Of a stretch of DNA of 59,510 nt, positions 27,159 through 36,111 are shown one piece after another. The stretch is taken from positions 1 to 59,510 of the forward strand of contig NZ_JALQDG010000038.1 of the NCBI RefSeq assembly GCF_023631325.1. Reading direction: 5' to 3'. The translations under genes were made by a program, and so were the position numbers. Numbering within the stretch: the stretch's first letter is position 1; every line of letters begins with the position of its first letter. The DNA is from Caballeronia sp. INDeC2. GTDB taxonomy: Bacteria > Pseudomonadota > Gammaproteobacteria > Burkholderiales > Burkholderiaceae. The notes below the pieces were generated by a model. That model did no database searches, was not told the origin of the DNA, and saw nothing but the letters and a program-made list of their open reading frames with translations.

Positions 27159-28094
27159 TCAACGCATCGCGTCTGATCTCAGGATGACGGTAAGGCCGCT
27201 TTTCACTTCATCCGCGTTCATGCTTGCGGTGGTGATTTGCGCGCCAGCATCGCCACGCGCGAATTGCACGACCGCGATCGAGCCTTGATGCTTCACCCGG
27301 ACGAGGCCTTTTAGTCTCAGCAATGCTTCGCCGTATTGCCCCTTGATCTCCAGAACTCGTTCGTGGAGCGCGTCGATATCCAATGCTTCGTCGATCCCGA
27401 TGAAGCGCGTTTCCGCACCGTGCGGACGGAGCCGTGAAAAAGGCTGCGTATAGGTGGACGCTACGGGCGGCGCGGGTTGGGATAGACACGCGAGCGCATC
27501 TTCGAGCCGCAAGCTGGCATGGGCCGAATGGGCGATACGTGCGCCGGGATACGCGTCGCGTAATGTCGATTCGATGGAGAGCCGTTCATCCGCGTTCACC
27601 CGATCCGCCTTCGTAATGATCACGACGTCCGCACGTTGCAGTTGCGCCCGTGCGATGCTTTCCGCTGAAAGCGTTTCGAGCGCGTTCGAGGCGGCAATTG
27701 TCGTGAAGGTCCCCGCAATCGCATAGCGTTCCTTGACGAACGCGTTGAGACTCAACGCCGCCACGAGCGGCCCGGGATCCGCAAGGCCGGTCGTCTCGAT
27801 GACGACCATCTCGAAGCGTGCGGTGCTACGGTGCAGCCGCGCCCAGAACAGCTGTTCGAGTGCTTCGTTCAACGCGGGCAGGCCGGTGCAGCAGACACAG
27901 GCATCGGCGAGCAGCGTCGATGCATCGCCCGAGAAGCCGAGCGTGGCATGATCGATACCGATTTCGCCGATCTCGTTGACGATCAGCGCGGCACGATCGA
28001 AGGGCGCTTCCTTGAGCCAGCGCGACAGCAACGTGGATTTGCCGCTGCCGAGAAAGCCGGTCACGACATAGACCGGTATGCGGTTGCAATGCAT
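27159..28094 (-). CDS. CobW/COG0523 family GTPase, metal chaperone-like
   Basis: 311 aa. Walker A in VTGFLGSGKSTLL (residues ~11-23), the CxCC metal-binding motif in ACVCCTGL, a switch-type ETTGLADPG, and ITKADRVN as guanine-specificity motif. The C-terminal CobW domain follows. COG0523 proteins use GTP hydrolysis to deliver Zn, Co or other metals to client enzymes, for example nitrile hydratase. It is 12 bp downstream of a class II aldolase in the porin/ABC operon, making that metal-dependent enzyme or the zinc alcohol dehydrogenase plausible clients. Client identity is inference. Confidence 0.85.
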   Translation of the reverse strand: MHCNRIPVYVVTGFLGSGKSTLLSRWLKEAPFDRAALIVNEIGEIGIDHATLGFSGDASTLLADACVCCTGLPALNEALEQLFWARLHRSTARFEMVVIETTGLADPGPLVAALSLNAFVKERYAIAGTFTTIAASNALETLSAESIARAQLQRADVVIITKADRVNADERLSIESTLRDAYPGARIAHSAHASLRLEDALACLSQPAPPVASTYTQPFSRLRPHGAETRFIGIDEALDIDALHERVLEIKGQYGEALLRLKGLVRVKHQGSIAVVQFARGDAGAQITTASMNADEVKSGLTVILRSDAMR

Positions 28095-28106
28095 GTGACG
28101 TGAAGA

Positions 28107-28820
28107 TCAGTCAGGGAGCGAGCCAAGCTTGCCCGCGTGATAGTCCCAGACCTTCTGCAGCAGATTCGGCTTCCACAGGTTGCGCCGGATCGCTTCGATC
28201 TGTCCTGCATCGAGCACGGCCGGTTCGCCGAGCTGGCCCGCGAGATACTGCCGATGCGCGTTCTCTTCCAGATAGAAAGCGAGCACAAACGCTTCGAGAA
28301 TGCTCGACGCCGCGATCACCGAGCCATGCGACTTCAGCATGGCGACGCGATGTGGCCCGAGTGCTTCGGCCAGTTGCTGGCCGAGTTCCCTGCGATTGAT
28401 CGAAGCAGTCTTGGGAAACTGTCGAATCTCGCCCAGCACAGCCGCCTGCATGATCACGGGCAATACGGGCTTGCCGGTCATGCCGAAGAGCGTGGACCAG
28501 AGCGGATGCGCGTGGATCACGGAGCCGACATCCGGGCGTCTCCGATAAATCTCCGAGTGGATGTGAAACTCCATCGGCGGAAGCGTATCGCCTTCGATCG
28601 GATTGCCGTCGAAGTCGACTATCACGATATCCGCCGCCGTGAGCGCACTGCGCACCGACGCGCCGGAGTTGATCAGCATGCGTGCCTGACCGGGTACGCG
28701 CCAGCTCGCGTGCCCATTGAAGTCGATCACGCCGGCGCGCTCGAGCATGAGAATGGCGTCGGCCAACATGCGTTTCTGGCCGGTGTGGCTGTCGGTGTGA
28801 ATCGTTGCGGTCGAATTCAT
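28107..28820 (-). CDS. Class II aldolase/adducin family protein (module A)
   Basis: 237 aa. Metal ligands: VIHAHPLWSTLF and LKSHGSVIA, with a Glu in MEFHIHSEIY. The length and the absence of a sugar-phosphate motif resemble family members known as aromatic decarboxylases, such as the 3,4-dihydroxyphthalate decarboxylase of Arthrobacter phthalate operons, as well as fuculose-aldolase-like enzymes. It lies between the ABC permease and CobW in one operon. Similar in size and motifs to the 44116 gene. Confidence 0.8.
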   Translation of the reverse strand: MNSTATIHTDSHTGQKRMLADAILMLERAGVIDFNGHASWRVPGQARMLINSGASVRSALTAADIVIVDFDGNPIEGDTLPPMEFHIHSEIYRRRPDVGSVIHAHPLWSTLFGMTGKPVLPVIMQAAVLGEIRQFPKTASINRRELGQQLAEALGPHRVAMLKSHGSVIAASSILEAFVLAFYLEENAHRQYLAGQLGEPAVLDAGQIEAIRRNLWKPNLLQKVWDYHAGKLGSLPD

Positions 28821-28845
28821 GATGTGACGAAATGAGGGTGGGCGT

Positions 28846-29679
28846 TCAGCGCGACGATTTCCAGGGGATCAGCTTGCGTTCGAGTTCAGTCAGCAGGACC
28901 GAGATGCCATAACCCAACGCGGCGATGACCAGCAGACCGACATACATCGTTTCGACGGAAAGCAGCTCCCACGCATTCCAGATCATGTAGCCGAGGCCGC
29001 TCTTCGAACCGATCATCTCCGCGATCGCGATCAGCATGAGACCCAGACCGATGCCGAGCTTGATGCCGCTCATGATGTGCGGCACCGCGCCGGGAAACGC
29101 GATCGTGCGGAAGACCTGCCAGCGGCTCGCGCGGAAATTGCGCCCGACGTCGAGATAGATCTTGTTGATTTCGAGTACGCCAATCGCGGTATTGATGAGC
29201 ACCGGAAAGAACACGCCGATCGCGACCATCGTGATCTTCGACGCTTCGCCCAGGCCGCAGATGAGGAGCAGCAACGGAAAGATCGCGCTCTTCGGAACCG
29301 GATAGGTCGCCGCGATCAACGGATCGAACATCGCACGCAGCGGCCGTGAAAGACCGATGGCGACACCGAGAAGCAGCGCGGGAATACCGCCCGCCAGCGT
29401 GCCCCAGAAGAGCCGTTGCAGGGTCGCCCAGGTGTTGTCCCACAGCGAGCCGTCGTTGACGAGCCCGACGAAGGCGCCGAACACTTTCGACGGCGCGGGG
29501 AAAAAGCGTTCGTCGATGACACCCGTCTCGGCGAGAATCTGCCAGATCAAAAGCAATACGATCGGCGACGCGATGCCGATCATGCGGTCGCGATTATTGC
29601 CCGAGAACCAGCGCTTGAACCGTGAACGAGAGGAGTTGTATTGCATCGCCGGTGCGGAAAGTTTTTGCGCGGATTTCAT
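28846..29679 (-). CDS. ABC transporter permease, SsuC/TauC-like
   Basis: 277-aa BPD-type permease with about six membrane helices (IVLLLIWQILAETGV, LAGGIPALLLGVAIGLSRPL, ISVLLTELERKLIPW). The EAA-type loop is near NFRASRWQVFRTIAFPGAVP. Its ATG overlaps the ATPase stop as ATGA. With the ATPase (29676-30482) and the binding protein (30492-31532) it forms a nitrate/sulfonate/taurine-class importer. In this locus the cargo is more likely an aromatic sulfonate or carboxylate. Confidence 0.87.
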   Translation of the reverse strand: MKSAQKLSAPAMQYNSSRSRFKRWFSGNNRDRMIGIASPIVLLLIWQILAETGVIDERFFPAPSKVFGAFVGLVNDGSLWDNTWATLQRLFWGTLAGGIPALLLGVAIGLSRPLRAMFDPLIAATYPVPKSAIFPLLLLICGLGEASKITMVAIGVFFPVLINTAIGVLEINKIYLDVGRNFRASRWQVFRTIAFPGAVPHIMSGIKLGIGLGLMLIAIAEMIGSKSGLGYMIWNAWELLSVETMYVGLLVIAALGYGISVLLTELERKLIPWKSSR

Positions 29680-30482
29680 GCGGGAATTTCACCAAGGTCA
29701 CGTGAACGGGCGCGCTGAACTTCGTCGCGCAGTTGTCCCCAGATTGAATAGACGAACTCGCCATACTCGGGCCGCGAACGAAGTTCGAGCACCGAGCGCG
29801 GCCGGTCGAAGGGCACATCGACGATCTGCTTCGCCGTGCCCGGTTGCGCCGTCATGATCATCACGCGGTCGCCCAGGGTCACGGCTTCATCCACGCTATG
29901 CGTAATGAAGAGCACCGTCTTGCGCGTTTCTTCCCAGATGCGCAGCAACTCCTCCTGCAGCAGTACCTTGTTCTGCTCGTCGAGTGCGGAGAAAGGCTCG
30001 TCCATCAGAAGGATGTCAGGATCGTTCGCGAATGCGCGCGCGATCGATACGCGCTGGCGCATGCCTCCCGACAACTGATGCGGATACGCCTTCGCGAAAC
30101 GCGTGAGACCCGTGCGGCTCAGATAGTGGCCGACCACTTCGCGAATCTGCGCTCTCGGCACGCCGCGCAGCGTAAGGCCATAGGCGGCGTTGTCCCACAC
30201 CGTCATCCAAGGAAAGAGCGAGTCGCCCTGGAATACCATCGAGTTGCCCGGGCGCTTTTCCGCGGGCGCGCTGATCTCTACGCTGCCGCTCGTCGGCTCG
30301 TCCAGATTTGCCAGGATTCGCAGCAGCGTGGACTTGCCGCAACCGCTCGGACCCACGATCATGAAGAAGCAGCCGGTGGGGATATCGAGCGATATGTTGT
30401 CGAGCGCGGTCACGGAACCGCTTCTCGATTCAAACGTCTTGGTCAGTTTGTTCAGGCGAATCTTCACGGGTGGTATCGACAT
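29676..30482 (-). CDS. ABC transporter ATP-binding protein, SsuB/TauB-like
   Basis: 268 aa. Walker A GPSGCGKSTLLRIL, signature LSGGMRQRVSIARAF, Walker B ILLMDEPFSALDEQ and H-loop ITHSVDEAVTLGDRV are all intact. It energises the permease encoded immediately downstream with a 4-bp overlap. The binding protein gene is 9 bp upstream. Operon order porin, binding protein, ATPase, permease, class II aldolase, CobW. Confidence 0.9.
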   Translation of the reverse strand: MSIPPVKIRLNKLTKTFESRSGSVTALDNISLDIPTGCFFMIVGPSGCGKSTLLRILANLDEPTSGSVEISAPAEKRPGNSMVFQGDSLFPWMTVWDNAAYGLTLRGVPRAQIREVVGHYLSRTGLTRFAKAYPHQLSGGMRQRVSIARAFANDPDILLMDEPFSALDEQNKVLLQEELLRIWEETRKTVLFITHSVDEAVTLGDRVMIMTAQPGTAKQIVDVPFDRPRSVLELRSRPEYGEFVYSIWGQLRDEVQRARSRDLGEIPA

Positions 30483-30491
30483 GCCGGCGCC

Positions 30492-31532
30492 TCACTTGAG
30501 CGGTTTGTAGGGGCCGAGTTCCTTCACGGCGTTTTCGGCGAACGACGTGTCGAGCACTTGCGCGACCGTCACGTTGCCCTTCACGACCCCTTCGCTCTTG
30601 AAGAACGCGAGGTCGTTCTCGAGGCTCGGCACGTTGAGCTTGCCATCCGGGTTCGTGCCCTGCGGCACGATGGTGCGATAGATGCCGGGATCCTTGATCG
30701 GCGTGTACTCGGTGAGAATCGAGATCACTTCCGGGGCATTCGGACCCGCGATCCTGCCGTTCGAAAGCGCATTGTTATAGTCGCGCACCGCACGAATGTA
30801 AGCGCGCATGAAGGCCTTCGCCGCTTGTGGATGGTCCTTGATGAAACTCGTCGAATAGAGCACCACCGCGAGCTGGTGATTCGGATAGATTTGATCGTCG
30901 CCGACCACGCGCACGGCAGCACCGCGCTTCACGGCTTCTGTCGCCGAAGGTTCGGTGGTGAGCGCGGCATCGACGGCCTTGTTCTGCAATGCCATGACGT
31001 GCTGCGGAAAAGAGAGGTAGATGCGTTCGACATCGCTCGTCTTGAGGCCAGCCTTCTTGAGCGCCTCGTTCATCGTCGAGGTGGACGCGCTGCCCGTGGC
31101 GCTGCCGGCCACCTTCATGCCCTTCAAGTCCGCCAGCGACTTGTAGCGGCCGTTCGCCACGAGATCGCTGCGCACGAGTAGCGGCTGATAACCATAGCCC
31201 GGTGGCGTCGAGCCCTTGTCGGCCACGATTTTGATGCCGATGCCGCGCACCACCGCGTTATACAGACCCGCCGATGGCGAACCACCGGCTACATCGAGTT
31301 GACCTGCACCGAGCGGCGCGACCATCTTCGCGCCGGAATCGAAAGGGATGAACTTCGGATCGAGCCCTTCCTGGCGGAAATAGCCTTTCTTCTCCGCGAT
31401 GAAGAATGCGACATCGCTGCTCGCATTGGCGATGCCGATCCGCACCGTCGTCAAATCGGCCGCGCCCGCTGTAACCGACCCCAGCGCGATGCATGCGCCA
31501 AGCATCGCGCGCAATAACCTGATTCCTTTCAC
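30492..31532 (-). CDS. ABC transporter substrate-binding protein, SsuA/NrtA/TauA-like
   Basis: 346 aa with a Sec signal peptide (LLRAMLGACIALGSVTAGAA), then TVRIGIANASSDVAFFIAEK and GYFRQEGLD, the NMT1/SsuA-like hallmark. GTG 31532 with AAGGAGAG is the start; the longer frame to 31691 is spurious, overlapping the porin. It captures the substrate in the periplasm for the TauBC-like pair. It follows the porin stop by 35 bp, so outer-membrane entry and periplasmic capture are encoded together. Confidence 0.87.
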   Translation of the reverse strand: MKGIRLLRAMLGACIALGSVTAGAADLTTVRIGIANASSDVAFFIAEKKGYFRQEGLDPKFIPFDSGAKMVAPLGAGQLDVAGGSPSAGLYNAVVRGIGIKIVADKGSTPPGYGYQPLLVRSDLVANGRYKSLADLKGMKVAGSATGSASTSTMNEALKKAGLKTSDVERIYLSFPQHVMALQNKAVDAALTTEPSATEAVKRGAAVRVVGDDQIYPNHQLAVVLYSTSFIKDHPQAAKAFMRAYIRAVRDYNNALSNGRIAGPNAPEVISILTEYTPIKDPGIYRTIVPQGTNPDGKLNVPSLENDLAFFKSEGVVKGNVTVAQVLDTSFAENAVKELGPYKPLK

Positions 31533-31567
31533 TGCAACTCTCCTTGAGCGAAGTTCCGCGGTCGTTC

Positions 31568-32704
31568 TCAGAAGCGATGACGCAGCGAGAGCTTGACCGC
31601 GACCTGGTTCGGCGTGCTCGATTGCCCGAGCGAGCCGATGGCCGCGACGGCGGCCTTGCCGGTGGAGTCGATGCCCGATGCGTGCTGCCACACGCCGACG
31701 AGGTTCAGGTCGGTGCGCTTGGAGAAGAAGTAGTCGGGTCCGAAGTCGACTTGCTCGTATTTCGCGGACTCGGCTTTCGTATAATCGAACGACGCGGCAA
31801 CCTGCAGCGTCGGAATCACGAACCAGCGCGCATTGATTTCGTAGCTGTTGAAGGTTGCCTTGCCGGTGTTCGGCGTCGTGGCCGTGCGCAGGATGTCGTT
31901 GAAGCGCGTGTTCGTATAGACGAGACCGATCTTTGCCGTGCCGATGCTGTAGGCAACGCCGGCGCCAAAGATCTCTACCGAATTCGCCGATGCGTAGCCG
32001 CTATATACAGGGCTTTTGCCTGGAGACGTGTAGCCTGCCGTGCCGGGGTTCGCAGTGCCGTCGTAGGCGGATACCGACGGATTGTTCACGTTCTCGTAGG
32101 CGACGGCCGCCGTGATCGGGCCGTTCACGTAGTTTGCCGCGAGCGTGTAGACGCGGCCCGAAGCAAAGTCACCCGCGATGCCACCCGGCGCGAAGATACC
32201 CGACAGACGCAAACCGTACATATTCGGCGACAGGTACTTCACCGCATTGTTGACGCGAAAGTTCGAGTTCAGGTTATCGAAGTCGCCCGGATGCGTGCCG
32301 ACCCAGGCCCAGATCGATGTTGCCGCAATTTCGCCGAGCCATTCGGTCATCGGGTCATACTGACGACCCAGCGTGATCGTGCCATAGGGGCTGGAAAGTC
32401 CGGCGAATGCTTGTCGGCCGAACTCCCGGCCGCCTTGAAGCAGTTTGCCGTTCGATGTGTCGAAGCCGTTCTCGATCGTGAAGATCGCCTTCATGCCGCC
32501 GCCCAGATCTTCGGAGCCGCGCAAACCCCAGCGGCTGCCGTTCGTCTGCCCGGTAACCGTCTCGACGTTCGCGTGTCCCGACTGGTTATTGATGTAGACC
32601 ACTCCGGCGTCGAGCAATCCGTACAGCGTGACCGAGCTTTGGGCGTGGGCAACGCCTGCTCCGGCGAGCACGGGGAGTGCGAGAAACAGCGCTGTCTTTT
32701 TCAT
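31568..32704 (-). CDS. Gram-negative porin heading the ABC importer operon
   Basis: 378-aa trimeric porin: signal peptide (FLALPVLAGAGVAHA), first strand SSVTLYGLLDAGVVYIN, NGSRWGLRGSEDLGGGMKAIF, GREFGRQAFAGL and terminal Phe (LSLRHRF). The start has ACGGAGAC upstream. Gene order suggests a single transcript from the 32705-33166 region through porin, ABC genes, aldolase and CobW. That region carries candidate IclR and MarR sites. Confidence 0.88.
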   Translation of the reverse strand: MKKTALFLALPVLAGAGVAHAQSSVTLYGLLDAGVVYINNQSGHANVETVTGQTNGSRWGLRGSEDLGGGMKAIFTIENGFDTSNGKLLQGGREFGRQAFAGLSSPYGTITLGRQYDPMTEWLGEIAATSIWAWVGTHPGDFDNLNSNFRVNNAVKYLSPNMYGLRLSGIFAPGGIAGDFASGRVYTLAANYVNGPITAAVAYENVNNPSVSAYDGTANPGTAGYTSPGKSPVYSGYASANSVEIFGAGVAYSIGTAKIGLVYTNTRFNDILRTATTPNTGKATFNSYEINARWFVIPTLQVAASFDYTKAESAKYEQVDFGPDYFFSKRTDLNLVGVWQHASGIDSTGKAAVAAIGSLGQSSTPNQVAVKLSLRHRF

Positions 32705-32917
32705 GGGGTCTCCGTCCCTTGTTTCACAGTGATGCCGGTTCGTCGAACCGGATGTCTTGTCGCGGAATATTTTTATCGTCGTGTTCGTGGAAGCAGAGTG
32801 ATACGGATGACTAACCGTATCCCCGTCTTCTATGCCGTTATTGCGTGCCGCCTTCTAACGAATGTTCGTGCGTCGGTGCTGGGGTCGAGATCGACGAAAT
32901 ACTAGAATCGGCTTTTC

Positions 32918-32934
32918 GTTCCTCTATGCAGAAC
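32918..32934. promoter_or_regulatory. Candidate IclR operator
   Basis: GTTCC-TCTATGC-AGAAC matches the GTTCC-N7-GGAAC pattern with one mismatch. The following bases (AGAACGATGGTC) are identical to the sequence overlapping the oxygenase promoter at 47225-47236. Confidence 0.45.
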
Positions 32935-32974
32935 GATGGTCTGTTAAAATGGGACGAACTGAGTTTCGCTTTGT

Positions 32975-32986
32975 TTAGGTCCCTAA
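32975..32986. promoter_or_regulatory. Candidate MarR-type palindrome
   Basis: TTAGGTCCCTAA differs by one base from the perfect palindrome TTAGGTACCTAA at 39135, which lies upstream of a MarR gene 6 kb away. This suggests the module B MarR also acts on the module A promoter region. Confidence 0.45.
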
Positions 32987-33115
32987 GTCAAGCGGAACGA
33001 AGGCCCTTCAGGGTTATTCCGCATCCATGTGATGGCTCGTTGTTTTAAATACGGACGATCTCTCGCGTTCCGGGTCGGCGGGCGTGGCCGAAGTTTTTCC
33101 TGAAGTTCGTTTTGC

Positions 33116-33132
33116 GTTCCTTTATACGGAAC
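33116..33132. promoter_or_regulatory. Candidate IclR operator upstream of iclR
   Basis: A perfect GTTCC-TTTATAC-GGAAC inverted repeat, 34 bp before the IclR start codon. A degenerate half-site (ATTCC) lies 20 bp downstream at 33136, echoing the 20-bp tandem spacing at 26718. Autoregulation is likely. Confidence 0.55.
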
Positions 33133-33166
33133 TCTATTCCATTTACGCACTTGTGAGGTATAGTCG

Positions 33167-33976
33167 ATGAAGTCAGAGGCAGCGCAGAACGAAGCGCAGC
33201 AGAAGGAAGAGGGACCGCAGCGTCTTTCGTCGGTAACGGCGGCGCTCCAGTTGCTCAAGGTGTTCACCGAACACGAGCCAGAGCTCGGCATCAGCGTGCT
33301 GGCGAAGCGCATGGGTATCGCCAAGAGCACGGCGCATAGGCTCGCGAGCTCGCTGCTCGCCGAGGGCATGCTGGAGCAGAACGAGGAAAACGGGCGATAC
33401 CGGCTCGGTATCCAGTTGTTCACGCTGGGTGCGCTCGTTCGGCGCCGGTTCGACGTGGCGAAGCAGGCGGTGCCTTTTCTGCATGTGCTGCGCGAGCATA
33501 CCGACGAAACCGTGCATCTCGCGGTGCTGGACGATACGAGCATCGTGTATCTGTTCAACCTTGAAAGCGATCAGGCGATTCGCATGCGTTCGTATATCGG
33601 AGTACGCAAACCTGCGTTCTGTACGGCCGAAGGTCATGTGCTGCTGGCATCGCGCGCGCCGGATGTAATTTCGCGCGTTTTGAAAGAGGGTCTCGCCGCA
33701 CGCACACCGAAGACCAACACGGACACCCAGGTGTTCCTGAAGACGCTCGAGGCAGCGCGGCGCGACGGATATTCGATCGACGACGAAGAGTCGGAGGTCG
33801 GCATGCGCGGCATCGCAGCGCCCATTCGGGACATTTCGGGCAACGTGGTGGCGGCGGTGGGTGTTGGCGGGCCGGCGCAACGGCTCACGAAGAAAGCGCT
33901 GCGCGCAGCGGTCCCGCATCTGCTTACCGCGGCCGAAGGTATTTCCGCAACGCTCGGATACCACCGGCTGCTATGA
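33167..33976 (+). CDS. IclR-family transcriptional regulator (module A)
   Basis: 269 aa. The N-terminal helix-turn-helix (about residues 22-80: VTAALQLLKVFTEHEPELGI and AKSTAHRLASSLLAEGML) is followed by an effector-binding domain (LDDTSIVYLFNLESD, SVDDEESEVGMRGIAAPI-type region). ATG follows GAGGT. IclR proteins in aromatic catabolism (PcaR, PobR, OphR-like) activate or repress in response to a pathway acid. A perfect inverted repeat upstream and copies at the oxygenase/ferredoxin promoter suggest its regulon. It is followed by the reductase at 34003. Confidence 0.87.
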   Translation: MKSEAAQNEAQQKEEGPQRLSSVTAALQLLKVFTEHEPELGISVLAKRMGIAKSTAHRLASSLLAEGMLEQNEENGRYRLGIQLFTLGALVRRRFDVAKQAVPFLHVLREHTDETVHLAVLDDTSIVYLFNLESDQAIRMRSYIGVRKPAFCTAEGHVLLASRAPDVISRVLKEGLAARTPKTNTDTQVFLKTLEAARRDGYSIDDEESEVGMRGIAAPIRDISGNVVAAVGVGGPAQRLTKKALRAAVPHLLTAAEGISATLGYHRLL

Positions 33977-34002
33977 AATAACTTTTGAGACAAGGTGGAT
34001 TC

Positions 34003-35043
34003 ATGCATTCGGACGGCCACGTACATCGCATTACGCTCGTAGCATCTGATCAGACTGTCGAATGCGAGGCTGGCGATGTGATGTTGCGCTCGGCCTTGCG
34101 CGCGGGCATCGCGTTTCCGTACGAATGCAACGTGGGGGCTTGCGGCAACTGCAAGTTCGAACTGGTCGAAGGCGAGGTCGAGGTTCTTTGGCCCGAGGCG
34201 CCCGGCTGGACCGCGAAGGATCGTGAGCGCCGCCGCTATCTCGGTTGTCAAAGCGCGCCGCGCGGCGACTGCACGATCAAGATGCGTCCCGCCGCGCACT
34301 ATGCGCCGAAGCACACGCCGCGACGCGTGACTGGCACGCTCGTCGCGCGTCGTGCGATTACGCACGACATCGAGGAATTCCGTTTCGAGCTTTCGGACGA
34401 CATGCCGTTCGAGCCGGGGCAATATGCGCTGCTGACATTGCCGGGCGTCGCGGGCCAACGCGCGTATTCGATGAGCAATATCGCCGAACGCAACGGCCGG
34501 CCCCGCGAATTGCACTTCCAGATTCGTCGCGTAACGAAGGGGCAGGGCACCGGCGTGCTTTTCGACGTGCTCGAACCCGGCACGCGCATCGGCATCGACG
34601 GGCCTTATGGCATGGCCTATCTGCGTCGCGATGTGAAGCGCGACATCCTCTGTATCGCGGGCGGCTCGGGCCTTGCGCCGATGATCTCCATTGCGCGTGG
34701 CGTCGCGGCCGAACCCGCGCTCGGCGACGTCAAGCTGCATTTCCTGTACGGCGGTCGCACGCCGCGCGATGTTTGTGGCCGCGACATGCTCGAAGTCTTG
34801 CCGGGCTGGGCCGAACGCCTGCACTTCCAGGCAGCCGTGTCCGACGTCACGCCGGATAGCGAAAGCGTCTGGGACGGTCATGTCGGTTTCGTGCACACCG
34901 TCGCCGAGACGGTCTTCGGAGAGAAGCTTCGCGACATGGAGATCTATTTCGCCGGACCGCCTGCCATGGGCGAATCGGTTCAGCGCGCGCTCATTGCGTT
35001 GAAGGTGCCGTTCGAGCAGGTGCATTTCGACCAGTTCTATTGA
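34003..35043 (+). CDS. Oxygenase reductase with N-terminal plant-type [2Fe-2S] domain (module A)
   Basis: 346-aa class IB-type electron-transfer protein. Residues ~1-95 are a chloroplast-type ferredoxin with CNVGACGNC and LGCQSAP ligands; then an FAD domain (PGQYALLTL, RAYSMSN) and an NAD domain (CIAGGSGLAPMISIARG). Order ferredoxin-FAD-NAD as in BenC or XylZ, opposite to the reductases at 36157 and 51869. ATG 34003 has AAGGTGG. It likely feeds the Rieske ferredoxin/oxygenase of module A. Gap to the IclR gene 26 bp, to the Pht5-like gene 57 bp. Confidence 0.87.
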   Translation: MHSDGHVHRITLVASDQTVECEAGDVMLRSALRAGIAFPYECNVGACGNCKFELVEGEVEVLWPEAPGWTAKDRERRRYLGCQSAPRGDCTIKMRPAAHYAPKHTPRRVTGTLVARRAITHDIEEFRFELSDDMPFEPGQYALLTLPGVAGQRAYSMSNIAERNGRPRELHFQIRRVTKGQGTGVLFDVLEPGTRIGIDGPYGMAYLRRDVKRDILCIAGGSGLAPMISIARGVAAEPALGDVKLHFLYGGRTPRDVCGRDMLEVLPGWAERLHFQAAVSDVTPDSESVWDGHVGFVHTVAETVFGEKLRDMEIYFAGPPAMGESVQRALIALKVPFEQVHFDQFY

Positions 35044-35100
35044 ATCGCGCCACTCGGCGAGTCCCTCATGAAACTTTAAACACGCTGCCAGGAGCAGATC

Positions 35101-36093
35101 TTGTCCAAGCTTAGACTCACCTTCGGATGCTGGAATTACGACCGCACGCGCGCTTTGATGGACGGCAGCGTGCAGCCCGACGGCATCGATCTCAACTACC
35201 TGAACATGCCGGTGGAAGAGACGTTCTTCCGCATGCTGCGTCATCGAGAGTTCGATGCATCGGAGATGTCGTTGTCTTCCTACACGATGTCGTGCTTTCG
35301 CGAGCCGCGTCCGTTTATCGCGATTCCCGTGTTTCCGTCGCGCTTTTTTCGTCACTCGTGTATCTATGTGAATGCGGATTCGGGTATAGAGAAACCGCAA
35401 GACCTGATCGGCAAGCGCATTGGGAATCCGGAGTATCAGATGACCGCGCCCGTCTGGATTCGCGGCATTCTGTCGGATCATTATGGCGTTCCTGTCGATA
35501 GCGTCACGTATTACACCGGTGGCGAAGAAGAGCCGAACCGGCCGGAGAAACTCAAGCTCGATCTGCCTTCGAACATTCGCGTGGAACCGATCGGGCGGGA
35601 CAAGACCCTTTCGCAGATGCTGCTCGACGGCGAAATCGATGCGCTATATACCGCGCGCATGCCGTCGTCGTATGCGAACGGCAAGGGGCGCGTCAGACGG
35701 CTGTTCGAGAACTATGCCGAGGTTGAACGCCAGTACTTCCGCGATACGAAGATGTTCCCGATCATGCATACCGTCGTGCTTAGGCGGGAGGTGTACGAGG
35801 CGAATCGCTGGGCCGCGCAGTCGCTCTATAAGGCATTGATCGAATCGCAGCGGCGCACTTATGCGGATCTCAACGAAACCGCCGCACTCAAGTCCATGCT
35901 GCCGTGGCTGAATGCGCATGTCGAAGAGACGAGCAAGGAAATGGGCGACGATTTCTGGCCTTACGGCTTCGAAGAAAATCGCGAGAATTTGCGCACGTTC
36001 TTGCGTTATTCCTTTGAGCAAGGTTTGTCGAAACGACTGCTCGAACCCGAAGAGATCTTTGCGCCCGAGACGTTCGAATCGTTCAAGATCTGA
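35101..36093 (+). CDS. 4,5-dihydroxyphthalate decarboxylase-like protein (Pht5/OphC family), copy 1
   Basis: 330 aa, TTG start with AGGAG six bases upstream. The NYDRTRALMDG opening, ASEMSLSSY, IAIPVFPSRFFRHS, KRIGNPEYQMTA and C-terminal LLEPEEIFAPETFESF match the Pht5/OphC family, which has a periplasmic-binding-protein-like fold and decarboxylates 4,5-dihydroxyphthalate to protocatechuate. There is no signal peptide, so it is cytoplasmic. Last gene of the iclR-reductase operon. A close paralogue is encoded at 44891. The real substrate may differ from dihydroxyphthalate. Confidence 0.85.
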   Translation: MSKLRLTFGCWNYDRTRALMDGSVQPDGIDLNYLNMPVEETFFRMLRHREFDASEMSLSSYTMSCFREPRPFIAIPVFPSRFFRHSCIYVNADSGIEKPQDLIGKRIGNPEYQMTAPVWIRGILSDHYGVPVDSVTYYTGGEEEPNRPEKLKLDLPSNIRVEPIGRDKTLSQMLLDGEIDALYTARMPSSYANGKGRVRRLFENYAEVERQYFRDTKMFPIMHTVVLRREVYEANRWAAQSLYKALIESQRRTYADLNETAALKSMLPWLNAHVEETSKEMGDDFWPYGFEENRENLRTFLRYSFEQGLSKRLLEPEEIFAPETFESFKI

Positions 36094-36111
36094 TCGCATG
36101 ATCTTGGCGAT

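Larger units (their letters stand above)
32705..33166. promoter_or_regulatory. Divergent porin/IclR intergenic region with several candidate operators
   Basis: 460 bp without a credible gene. It contains two IclR-type inverted repeats (32918-32934 and 33116-33132) and one MarR-type palindrome (32975-32986), all annotated separately. A TTAAAAT at 32944-32950 could be a -10 element but lacks a good -35. It probably serves promoters for the porin/ABC operon (leftward) and iclR/reductase/decarboxylase operon (rightward). Confidence 0.55.

Noticed and set aside
33634..35481. Very long minus-strand open frame (about 615 codons) opposite the IclR, reductase and Pht5-like genes
   Set aside because: It is antisense to three clear genes, Arg/His-rich, with no domain. 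Such frames are common in GC-rich DNA.
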